From Micromonospora sp. U21 (GTDB lineage Bacteria; Actinomycetota; Actinomycetes; Mycobacteriales; Micromonosporaceae): DNA of 64,000 nucleotides. The stretch is from positions 62,001 to 126,000 of the forward strand of contig NZ_JAGPYK010000003.1 in assembly GCF_018070045.1 (NCBI RefSeq), written 5' to 3'. Within the stretch, counting starts at the first letter, position 1. Each line of letters starts with the position of its first letter. The position numbers and the translations under genes were made by a program. The notes beneath the pieces are model-generated. The model was not told the origin of the DNA. It did no database searches and saw nothing but the letters and a program-made list of their open reading frames with translations. This document shows, piece after piece, positions 57,407-64,000 of this stretch.

Positions 57407-58335
57407 GCCACCTCGGTCTTGATCAGGTCGGTCATCCCGTCCTCGACGGCGATGGTCGGCTCCCAACCGAGCACCTCGCGGGCCCGGGTGATGTCCGCGG
57501 CCCGGCGGCTGACCAGCACCTCACGCGGGCTGAACTGCGGCTCGACGTCGACGCCGACGGCCTTGATCAGGATCTCGGCGAGGGTGGCCACCGAGGTGTC
57601 GATGCCGGTGCCGATGTTGACCGACACGTTGCCCTGCTCGGCCTCCAGCGCGGCGACCACGGAGCGGGCGATGTCGTGGACGTGGATGAAGTCCATCGAC
57701 TGCTCGCCCTTGCCGTCGATGACCGGCGGCTGGCCGGTCTTCAACCGCTTCACGAAGTGGTTGATCACCGAGGTGTAGTAGGCGGTCGGCTTCTGGCCCG
57801 GGCCGTAGACGTTGAAGAACCGCAGAGCGACCCAGTTCAGGCCCTTGCTGCGCTGGTAGAAGCCGAGCAGGTCCTCACCGGCCCGCTTCGAGATGCAGTA
57901 CGGGGTGAGCGGGTCGAGCCGGTCGTCCTCGTGCATCGGCAGCTTCTTCGGGTCACCGTAGACCGAGGCCGACGACGCGAAGACCAGGCGCTTGACGCCG
58001 TGGTCGGCGGCGGCGGCGAAGACGTTGTGGTTGCCGACCATGTTGATGTCGATCGACTCGTGCGGGTCGGCCTGGCTCTTGTTGATCGAGACCGCGGCGA
58101 GGTGGATCGCATAGTCGCAGCCCTTCATGGCAGCGTGCACCGCACCGCCGTAGCGGACGTCCTGCTCGATCAGCTCGACGTCGCCGGTCGCCACCAGCTC
58201 CGCGATACGGTCCCGGTCGCCGCGGGTCATGTTGTCGAAGATGCGGACCCGGTAGCCCTTCTCCAACAGCATCGGTACCACGTGCAGGCCGATGAAACCA
58301 GCGCCTCCGGTGATGAAGACGGTCTGCTTCGACAT
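57403..58335 (-). CDS. NAD-dependent sugar epimerase/dehydratase (extended SDR)
   Basis: A 310-residue UDP-sugar SDR. It has [51 protein letters not shown], the catalytic Tyr/Lys in [14 protein letters not shown], and [10 protein letters not shown]. The longer open frame above it is an antisense-free shadow of the aminotransferase. ATG 58335 is the start by homology. It resembles UDP-glucose/UDP-GlcNAc 4-epimerases more than dehydratases. It works with the aminotransferase directly upstream (26-nt gap). Confidence 0.88.
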   Translation of the reverse strand: MSKQTVFITGGAGFIGLHVVPMLLEKGYRVRIFDNMTRGDRDRIAELVATGDVELIEQDVRYGGAVHAAMKGCDYAIHLAAVSINKSQADPHESIDINMVGNHNVFAAAADHGVKRLVFASSASVYGDPKKLPMHEDDRLDPLTPYCISKRAGEDLLGFYQRSKGLNWVALRFFNVYGPGQKPTAYYTSVINHFVKRLKTGQPPVIDGKGEQSMDFIHVHDIARSVVAALEAEQGNVSVNIGTGIDTSVATLAEILIKAVGVDVEPQFSPREVLVSRRAADITRAREVLGWEPTIAVEDGMTDLIKTEVA

Positions 58336-58361
58336 GGCGGAGCGTGTCCTTCCTGGGGGGA

Positions 58362-59501
58362 TCAGCGGCTGGTGGCCGCGGTGTTGACGACGTCGATCAG
58401 CGTGGCCGCGACGGTCTCGACCTGGTCGTCGGTGAGGTTGGCGTGCATCGGGATGGCCAGGTGCCGGACGAACAGGTCCGCCGAGACCGGGCAGGGCGTG
58501 GTCTGGCCGTAGAGCGGCTGGGCGTGCGAGGCGTACGTGCCGAAGGTGCACTGCACCCCGCGCTCGCGCAGTGCCAGCGCGACCGCTCCCCGGTCGACCG
58601 AGGAATCCAGCGTGACCACGTAGGACTGCCAGGGGTGCTCGCGGTCCGGTGCCTCGTAGGGCGTCGTGATCAGCTCGTGGTCCTTGAGCAGCTCGCCGTA
58701 GCGGGCGGCGGTGCGACGCTTGGCGGCCAGCAGGTCGGGCAGCCGGTCGAGCTGGGCGAGCATGATCGCCGCGGAGATGTCGGAGAGCCGGTAGTTGTAG
58801 CCCAGCTCGGTGAAGGTCGGGATCGGCAGGTGCGACAGCTCGGCCCGGGTGAGCGCTCCCTCCACCCCGTACGTGTGCAGCTTGCGGGCGTGCGCGGCGA
58901 GATCCTCGCGGTCGGTGACGTACGCCCCGCCCTCGCCGGCGGTGATGCCCTTGCGGCCGTGGAAGCTGAAGGTGGCGATGTCGGCCAGGCTGCCGGCCGG
59001 GCGGCCCTTGTAGGTGGCGCCCGCCGAGCAGGCGGCGTCCTCGACCAGGAACAGCCCGTGCTTGTCGGCGATGGCGCGCAGCTCGTCGTAGTCCGCCGGC
59101 TGCCCGAACACGTCGACGGCGATGATGCCGACGGTACGGGGCGTGATCGCGGCCTCGACGGCGGCCGGGTCGACCGTCCAGGTGTCCGGCCGCACGTCGG
59201 CGAAGACCGGCGTGGCGCCGGTCCACATCACCGAGTGGCCGGTGGCCGGGAAGGTGTAGTCGCCGACGATCACCTCGTCGCCGGGCTTGACCCCGAGGGT
59301 GAGTAGCGCGAGATGCAGAGCGGAACCACAGTTGCTGGTGGCGAGGGCGTGCCGGGTGCCGGCGACGACGGCGAAACGCTCCTCGAAACGACGGCAGGTG
59401 GGCCCGGAACCAGCTAGCCAGCCGGAGGCGAAGACCTCGGCGATGGCGGCGAGTTCGGCCTCGCCGACCGTGGGCTGACCGAGCGCGATGACCTCAGACA
59501 T
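58362..59501 (-). CDS. DegT/DnrJ/EryC1 sugar aminotransferase
   Basis: A PLP-dependent sugar aminotransferase of 379 residues, first gene of the leftward amino-sugar operon. PLP lysine Lys184 (SFHGRKGITAGEGG), phosphate-binding SNCGSALHLALLTLG, VEDAACSAGA and LGYNYRLSDISAA are all present. ATG 59501 has GGGAG 5 nt upstream; the frame above is not homologous. The minus-strand TAGACT at 59536-59531 is a likely -10. This is the third DegT family member in the window, so separate amino sugars are probably made. Confidence 0.9.
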   Translation of the reverse strand: MSEVIALGQPTVGEAELAAIAEVFASGWLAGSGPTCRRFEERFAVVAGTRHALATSNCGSALHLALLTLGVKPGDEVIVGDYTFPATGHSVMWTGATPVFADVRPDTWTVDPAAVEAAITPRTVGIIAVDVFGQPADYDELRAIADKHGLFLVEDAACSAGATYKGRPAGSLADIATFSFHGRKGITAGEGGAYVTDREDLAAHARKLHTYGVEGALTRAELSHLPIPTFTELGYNYRLSDISAAIMLAQLDRLPDLLAAKRRTAARYGELLKDHELITTPYEAPDREHPWQSYVVTLDSSVDRGAVALALRERGVQCTFGTYASHAQPLYGQTTPCPVSADLFVRHLAIPMHANLTDDQVETVAATLIDVVNTAATSR

Positions 59502-59530
59502 GTGACTCCCAGAGAGGATGGACCCGGAGC

Positions 59531-59591
59531 AGTCTAGGCCAAGCCCATGGGGGGTGGGCCAGTCGGGCGCGCGGATGGGCTTGGTTACCAT
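59531..59591. promoter_or_regulatory. Mirrored divergent promoters of the amino-sugar operon and lhgO
   Basis: A 10-bp inverted repeat, ccaagcccat (59539-59548) and atgggcttgg (59575-59584), sits directly upstream of a -10-like box on each side: TAGACT on the minus strand (59536-59531) and TACCAT on the plus strand (59586-59591). Each promoter thus carries the same ATGGGCTTGG element 1-2 nt before its -10. This could be a shared operator or a common promoter element. Confidence 0.55.
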
Positions 59592-59620
59592 CTGTTGCGG
59601 CGTCGGGCAGGGGAGATGAC

Positions 59621-60817
59621 ATGACCAGGTTCGTGGTGGTGGGTGGCGGCATCGTCGGGCTCGCGGTGGCACACCGGCTGATGACCGACCGGCCCGGCGA
59701 CCCGGTCACGGTGCTGGAGAAGGAGGCCGGCTGGGCGGCCCACCAGACCGGTCACAACTCGGGCGTCATCCATGCCGGCGTCTACTACAAGCCCGGCAGC
59801 CTCAAGGCCACCCTCTGCAAGGCCGGCAGCGCCTCGATGGTCGAGTTCTGCCGCGAGCACGGGCTGGCGCACGACATCTGCGGAAAGCTGATCGTCGCCA
59901 CCGACACCGCGGAGCTGCCCCGGCTGCACGACCTGCACCAGCGCGCCGTGGCCAACGGCCTGCCTGCGCGGCTGATCGAGGGTGCCGAGGCGGCCGAGTA
60001 CGAGCCGCACGTGGCGGCCGTCGGCGCGCTGCACGTCGCCTCGACCGGCATCGTCGACTTCGGCGCGGTCTGCCGCAAGCTGGCCGAGCTGCTCGCCGCG
60101 GGCGGGGCGGACCTGCGCACCGGCACCGAGGTCACCGGGGTGGCCACCCGTCCGGAGGGCGTGGTCGTCACCACCACCGGCGGCGAGGTGACCGCGGACG
60201 TCCTGATCAACTGCGCCGGCCTGCACGCCGACCGGATCTCCCGGCTGGCGGGCGTCCCGACGCCGGTGCGGATCGTGCCGTTCCGGGGCGAGTACTACGA
60301 GCTGGTCCCGCAGCGGCAGGGGTTGGTGCGGGGGTTGATCTACCCGGTGCCGGACCCGCAGTTCCCCTTCCTCGGGGTGCACCTGACCAAGATGATCGAC
60401 GGCAGCGTGCACGCCGGCCCGAACGCGGTGCTGGCCACCGCCCGCGAGGGCTACTCCTGGGGCCGGATCAACCCGCGTGACATCTGGGACGAACTCTCCT
60501 ACCGCGGTCTCTGGGCGCTGGGTCGGCGGCACTACCGCTACGGCCTGACCGAGGTGACCCGGTCGCTGTCGAAGAAGCGCTTCGCGGACAGTCTGGCCCG
60601 GCTGGTGCCGGAGCTGACCCCGGCTGACATCGTCCGGGCCGGCGCCGGCGTGCGGGCGCAGGCGATTCTCCCCGACGGCGGCCTGGTGGACGACTTCCTG
60701 ATCGTCGAGGCCGACCGGCAGGTGCACGTGCTCAACGCACCCTCCCCCGCCGCGACCAGCTCGCTGGAGATCGCCCGGCACATCGTCTCCCGGCTTCCGG
60801 TCGACGCGCCCCGCTGA
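59621..60817 (+). CDS. lhgO: L-2-hydroxyglutarate oxidase/dehydrogenase
   Basis: An FAD-dependent enzyme of 398 residues that oxidises L-2-hydroxyglutarate to 2-oxoglutarate and feeds electrons to the quinone pool. The FAD-binding dinucleotide motif is VVVGGGIVGLAVAHRL. The family-specific HQTGHNSGVIHAGVYY follows, with later RGEYYEL and GPNAVLA blocks and GAGVRAQAI near the end. GGGGAG lies 5 nt before ATG 59621. Its place inside a glycan locus is unusual and may reflect recycling of 2-hydroxyglutarate released by the WlbA-like oxidase. Confidence 0.92.
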   Translation: MTRFVVVGGGIVGLAVAHRLMTDRPGDPVTVLEKEAGWAAHQTGHNSGVIHAGVYYKPGSLKATLCKAGSASMVEFCREHGLAHDICGKLIVATDTAELPRLHDLHQRAVANGLPARLIEGAEAAEYEPHVAAVGALHVASTGIVDFGAVCRKLAELLAAGGADLRTGTEVTGVATRPEGVVVTTTGGEVTADVLINCAGLHADRISRLAGVPTPVRIVPFRGEYYELVPQRQGLVRGLIYPVPDPQFPFLGVHLTKMIDGSVHAGPNAVLATAREGYSWGRINPRDIWDELSYRGLWALGRRHYRYGLTEVTRSLSKKRFADSLARLVPELTPADIVRAGAGVRAQAILPDGGLVDDFLIVEADRQVHVLNAPSPAATSSLEIARHIVSRLPVDAPR

Positions 60818-60819
60818 GA

Positions 60820-60888
60820 GCGCCTGACCGCCCTGCCTGATCTCCTCCAGGCTGCGCCGGGGAGAGATCAGGCAGGGCGGTCAGGCGC
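60820..60888. terminator. 25-bp hairpin between convergent lhgO and the TetR gene
   Basis: A perfect 25-bp stem (60820-60844 with 60864-60888) and a 19-nt loop. The right arm includes the TetR stop codon, so it works for both genes. It is the longest perfect stem in the window. Confidence 0.85.
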
Positions 60889-61528
60889 GCGCCGACGGGG
60901 CGACGGCGCCCCGGGGCCGGGGTGCGGCCGGTTCGGCACCGAGCCCGGTGGCCACCGACTCGACCAGGGTGCCGAGGTAGGTGTCGGTGACCGGAGCGCG
61001 GGCGATGGCGAGCCGCCAGTAGAGCGGGCCGATGATGAGGTCGACGGCGGCGTCCGGGTCGGTGTCGGCAGGTAGCTCGCCGCGCTGCACGGCGCGGGTG
61101 ACCAGACGACCGGCGACCTCCTGCTGGCGGGCGTGCAGCACCTGACGCAGGGTCTGGTCGATGGTCGGGTTGCGGGCGGCCTCCGCGAGCAGGTCGGGGA
61201 TGATCTGCGAGGCCAGCGGATGCCGCAGCGCGTGCGCGACCGCCTGGAACAGCAGCGCGAGGTCGCCGCGCAGGGTGCCGGTGTCCAGCACCGGCAGCTT
61301 GCCGTGCGCCGCGGTGGCGACGATCTCCAGCACCAGGTCGACCTTGGAACTCCACCGTCGGTAGACCGCCGTCTTGCTGACGCCGGCCCGGCGGGCCACC
61401 GCCTCGATGGAGAGCCGGCCGTAGCCGACCGCGGCGAGCTCCTGCATCAGCGCGCGCCGGATGGCCGTGGTGATCTCACCACGGAGCACCGCCGCGCCGG
61501 CCGGGGCACGCCTCTTCTCGGTCGTCAC
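60881..61528 (-). CDS. TetR family transcriptional regulator
   Basis: A 215-residue TetR/AcrR regulator. The N-terminal helix-turn-helix spans about residues 30-55 (LSIEAVARRAGVSKTAVYRRW). The ligand domain begins at SKVDLVLEIV, and the C-terminal part suits the TetR_C_11/16-like group. GTG 61528 is preferred over the longer frame. A probable operator (61566-61586) lies upstream of its -10-like TACTCT (61564-61559, minus strand), so it likely represses itself. It is divergent from the ABC exporter, which it may also control. Confidence 0.88.
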   Translation of the reverse strand: MTTEKRRAPAGAAVLRGEITTAIRRALMQELAAVGYGRLSIEAVARRAGVSKTAVYRRWSSKVDLVLEIVATAAHGKLPVLDTGTLRGDLALLFQAVAHALRHPLASQIIPDLLAEAARNPTIDQTLRQVLHARQQEVAGRLVTRAVQRGELPADTDPDAAVDLIIGPLYWRLAIARAPVTDTYLGTLVESVATGLGAEPAAPRPRGAVAPSARA

Positions 61529-61565
61529 CAGGGACTCTTCTCGCAGGTCACGACGACCAGAGTAG

Positions 61566-61586
61566 CGCAACGACGGTACGGTTGCG
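61566..61586. promoter_or_regulatory. Candidate TetR operator
   Basis: Inverted repeat CGCAAC-N9-GTTGCG, 38 nt upstream of the TetR start and immediately upstream of its -10-like box, the expected place for autorepression. It is 120 bp from the ABC permease start. Confidence 0.5.
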
Positions 61587-61706
61587 TCCCGACGTGTTTC
61601 GGACTACTGTCCACGCAGCGACGAGGCGGCGCTCCGCGCACAGCTCCCACTAGGATTCCATCGTCGCGAGCAACCCGTCTGCACGAAAGATCGGAGCGCC
61701 ATTTCC

Positions 61707-62603
61707 ATGGCCACCACCGCGCTGGTCGACCCCGACACGGGCCTGACCCAGGCGCAGCTGGCCGCTCGACACGGGCTCCGGGTCGCCGGTGAGCGGCCCA
61801 CCCTCGTCGAGTACAGCCGCCGACTGTGGGCCTACCGGCACTTCATCGCCGCGTACGCCAACGCCAAACTGGTCGCCTCGTACAGCAACGCCAAGCTGGG
61901 CCAGCTCTGGCAGGTGCTCACCCCGCTGACCAACGCCGCCGTCTACTACCTGATCTTCGGGGTGGTGCTGGCACAGAACGAGAACATCCCGAACTTCATC
62001 GGTTACCTGACCACCGGCCTGTTCATCTTCAACTTCACCCAGAGCGCGGTGCTGGCCGGCACCCAGTCGATCAGCGGCAACCTGGGGCTGATCCGAGCCC
62101 TGCACTTCCCCCGGGCCAGCCTGCCGCTGTCCACCACGGTGACCCAGTTCCAGCAGCTGCTCGCCTCGATGGTGGTGCTGATCGGCATCGTGCTGGTCAC
62201 CGGCGAGCCGCTCACCCTCAAGTGGCTGATGCTGGTGCCGGCCCTGCTGCTTCAGGCGGTGTTCAACGCCGGCGTGGTGCTGCTGGTGGCCCGGATGGGC
62301 GCCAAGGCGAGCGACCTGAAGCAGGTCATGCCGTTCATCATGCGCACCTGGATGTACGGCTCCGGCGTCCTCTACAGCGTCAGCCTCTTCGAGCGGCTGC
62401 CCGGCTGGGCGACCACGCTGGTCCAGTTCAACCCGCTGCTGGTCTACATCGAGCTGGCCCGGTACGCGCTGCTGGAGCAGCCGCCCCTGCTCAACGAGTC
62501 GCTGACCCAGCTCTGGCTGGTGGGGGCGGCGTGGGCGGTCGTGGGCGGGATCGGCGGCTTCATCTACTTCTGGCGCGGCGAACAGGAGTACGGCCGTGGT
62601 TGA
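61707..62603 (+). CDS. ABC-2 polysaccharide/teichoic acid exporter permease (Wzm/TagG-like)
   Basis: A 298-residue integral membrane protein with six hydrophobic helices after an N-terminal cytosolic region of about 60 residues. The ABC2 polysaccharide-export pattern is seen in YSNAKLGQLWQVLTPLTNAAVYYLIFG and RALHFPRASLPLS, and late in FNPLLVYIELARYALL. It exports completed, lipid-linked glycan in partnership with the ATPase that overlaps it by 8 nt. TAGGAT at 61651-61656 is a -10 candidate. Confidence 0.92.
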   Translation: MATTALVDPDTGLTQAQLAARHGLRVAGERPTLVEYSRRLWAYRHFIAAYANAKLVASYSNAKLGQLWQVLTPLTNAAVYYLIFGVVLAQNENIPNFIGYLTTGLFIFNFTQSAVLAGTQSISGNLGLIRALHFPRASLPLSTTVTQFQQLLASMVVLIGIVLVTGEPLTLKWLMLVPALLLQAVFNAGVVLLVARMGAKASDLKQVMPFIMRTWMYGSGVLYSVSLFERLPGWATTLVQFNPLLVYIELARYALLEQPPLLNESLTQLWLVGAAWAVVGGIGGFIYFWRGEQEYGRG

Positions 62604-63417
62604 TCACATGCACGCCACCGACGAGGCGACCGTCGCCCTGCCCGTGCTGGCGCAGGAACGGATCCCCACCGTGGTGGTGGACGACGCGCACATCATCTAC
62701 CGGGTGCACAAGGGTGCCACCGGTGGCAGCACGCCGGTGGCGGCGCTGCGCCGGCTGGTCAAGCGCACGTCCGCGCCGAACGTACGGGAGGTGCACGCGG
62801 TGAAGGGGGTCTCGTTCACCGCGTACCGGGGCGAGGCGATCGGGCTGATCGGCAGCAACGGCTCCGGCAAGTCCACCCTGCTGCGGGCCATCGCCGGCCT
62901 GCTGCCGGTCAACCGGGGCGCGATCCACACCCAGGGGCAGCCCTCGTTGCTGGGCGTGAACGCGGCCCTGCTCAACGACCTCTCGGGTGAGCGCAACGTC
63001 ACCCTCGGTTGCCTGGCCATGGGGATGCACCCCGACGAGGTGGCCCAGCAGGCCGCGGGGATCATCGACTTCTCCGGGATCAACGAGCGGGGCGACTTCG
63101 CCAGCCTGCCGATGCGCACGTACTCCTCCGGCATGGCGGCCCGGCTGCGGTTCTCCATCGCCGCCGCGAAGAAGCACGACGTGCTGCTCATCGACGAGGC
63201 GCTCGCCACCGGCGACAAGGGCTTCCGCAAGCGCAGCGAGCAGCGGGTGCGGGAGCTGCGGGAGGGTGCTGGCACAGTGTTCCTGGTCAGCCACCAACTC
63301 TCCTCGGTCCGGGACACCTGCGAGCGGACGATCTGGCTGGAATCCGGCGTTCTGCGGATGGACGGGCCTACCGACGACGTCATCCGGGCATACGAGGCAT
63401 ACGCGAACAGCAAGTAG
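62596..63417 (+). CDS. ABC exporter ATPase (Wzt/TagH-like)
   Basis: A 273-residue ATP-binding subunit. It has Walker A GSNGSGKST (residues 86-94), signature YSSGMAARLRFSIA, Walker B DVLLIDEALATGD and the switch His in LVSHQLSSV. It lacks the C-terminal carbohydrate-binding domain of long Wzt proteins and so matches the short TagH/KpsT type, which exports without recognising a terminal cap. GTG 62596 has AGGAG 7 nt upstream and overlaps the permease stop. Confidence 0.93.
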   Translation: MVDHMHATDEATVALPVLAQERIPTVVVDDAHIIYRVHKGATGGSTPVAALRRLVKRTSAPNVREVHAVKGVSFTAYRGEAIGLIGSNGSGKSTLLRAIAGLLPVNRGAIHTQGQPSLLGVNAALLNDLSGERNVTLGCLAMGMHPDEVAQQAAGIIDFSGINERGDFASLPMRTYSSGMAARLRFSIAAAKKHDVLLIDEALATGDKGFRKRSEQRVRELREGAGTVFLVSHQLSSVRDTCERTIWLESGVLRMDGPTDDVIRAYEAYANSK

Positions 63418-63560
63418 GGTGCTGGCGAACGACGGCTTCGACAGGGCATCGCCGAACCGCGTCACCCGTTGGGGCGACGCGGTCCGAGCGTTAGGGTTCA
63501 TTCCGTCGCCGCTCGGGCGGAACCTTCCGTTAACGCATACCTGAGAGTGAGGATCCGGCA

Positions 63561-64000
63561 ATGACGCAGGACCAGACCACTGGCCCGGACGCCACACCGG
63601 AGACCCCGGCACCCTGGCGGCCCTCACGGACGGTGGCCGTGGTGCTGGCCGGCGGGACCGGGACCCGGCTGGGCCTCGGCATCCCGAAGCAGCTGTTGAA
63701 GATCGCCGGTAAGCCGATCATCGAGCACACCCTGGCGGTCTTCGAGGCCGCCCCGGAGATCGACGAGATCATCGTGCTGATGGCCGCCGGGCACGTCGAG
63801 GACGCCCGGCAGATCGTCGAGAAGGCCGGCCTGCGCAAGGTCACCAAGGTGATCGAGGGCGGCGACACCCGTAACGCGACCACGCGGATCGCGCTGGACG
63901 CGGTCGGCCCGACGGACTGCAACATCCTCTTCCACGACGCGGTGCGCCCGCTGCTCAGCGGCCGGATCGTGCGCGAGTGCGTCAACGCTCTCTGGACCTA
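63561..64000 (+). CDS. TarI/IspD-family cytidylyltransferase, 3' truncated
   Basis: The first 146 residues of a nucleotidyltransferase that runs off the window. After an 18-residue polar leader it reads VAVVLAGGTGTRLGLGIPKQ, then GKPIIEHTLAVFE, EGGDTRNAT and FHDAVRPLLSGRI. This pattern is shared by IspD (CDP-methylerythritol synthesis) and TarI (CDP-ribitol synthesis). The neighbouring TagG/TagH-like exporter and TagF-like polymerase favour TarI-like CDP-polyol synthesis; the missing 3' half prevents a decision. GTGAGGA upstream gives a ribosome site. Confidence 0.85.
   Translation, partial: MTQDQTTGPDATPETPAPWRPSRTVAVVLAGGTGTRLGLGIPKQLLKIAGKPIIEHTLAVFEAAPEIDEIIVLMAAGHVEDARQIVEKAGLRKVTKVIEGGDTRNATTRIALDAVGPTDCNILFHDAVRPLLSGRIVRECVNALWT

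Noticed and set aside
63561..64000. Firm IspD assignment
   Set aside because: The visible half is compatible with both IspD and TarI, and the surrounding exporter and polymerase genes do not point to isoprenoid synthesis.

Overview
The window is very G+C-rich, uses GTG and TTG starts freely, and packs genes with 4-nt ATGA/GTGA stop-start overlaps. Together with a GlgE-type alpha-glucan locus, an actinobacterial SdhB and a Tex protein with an RGG tail, this indicates a high-GC actinomycete, most likely a Micromonosporaceae member (the family is inferred from gene content, not proven). No rRNA, tRNA, CRISPR array, insertion sequence or prophage was found.

Layout. 1-12.5 kb: housekeeping and miscellaneous genes (3' end of sdhB, zinc alcohol dehydrogenase plus SDR, secreted class A-like serine hydrolase, MBL-fold hydrolase, dgt, tex, an APH-fold kinase, a DUF389 membrane protein), with an inverted pair of 74-bp palindromic repeats at 714-1253. 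12.8-28.2 kb: a Wzx/Wzy-type surface polysaccharide locus. A rightward arm carries a bacillosamine-like set (PglC-, PglE-, PglD- and PglF-like) and two GT4 glycosyltransferases. A leftward arm carries wecB, a nucleotidyltransferase, two SDR sugar enzymes, a Wzy/WaaL-type polymerase/ligase, a Wzx flippase and a GT4. Four genes of this locus contain a TTA leucine codon. 28.4-29.0 kb: a decayed M14 zinc carboxypeptidase. 29.2-38.6 kb: nadK, pgm, and a complete glgC / glgA(glgM) / glgE / glgB set, which converts glucose-1-phosphate to branched alpha-glucan through ADP-glucose and maltose-1-phosphate.

38.6-47.1 kb: an APP1-type phosphatase, a GT-C-like membrane protein, yaaA, an orphan TAXI-type binding lipoprotein facing a TctDE-like two-component system, and small conserved proteins. 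47.3-64 kb: a second glycan locus. It has a WlbB-like acetyltransferase, a membrane-fused TagB/TagF-like polymerase, a large membrane protein, a WlbA-like oxidoreductase with its DegT aminotransferase, a YbhN-type flippase-like protein, and a four-gene amino-sugar operon. That operon is divergent from lhgO (L-2-hydroxyglutarate oxidase). A TetR regulator, a TagG/TagH-like ABC exporter and the start of a TarI/IspD-family cytidylyltransferase follow.

Most interesting idea: WlbA/WbpB-type enzymes can regenerate NAD+ by reducing 2-oxoglutarate to 2-hydroxyglutarate. LhgO may recycle that by-product here. lhgO and the divergent amino-sugar operon share a mirrored 10-bp element immediately upstream of both predicted -10 boxes, which suggests common control.
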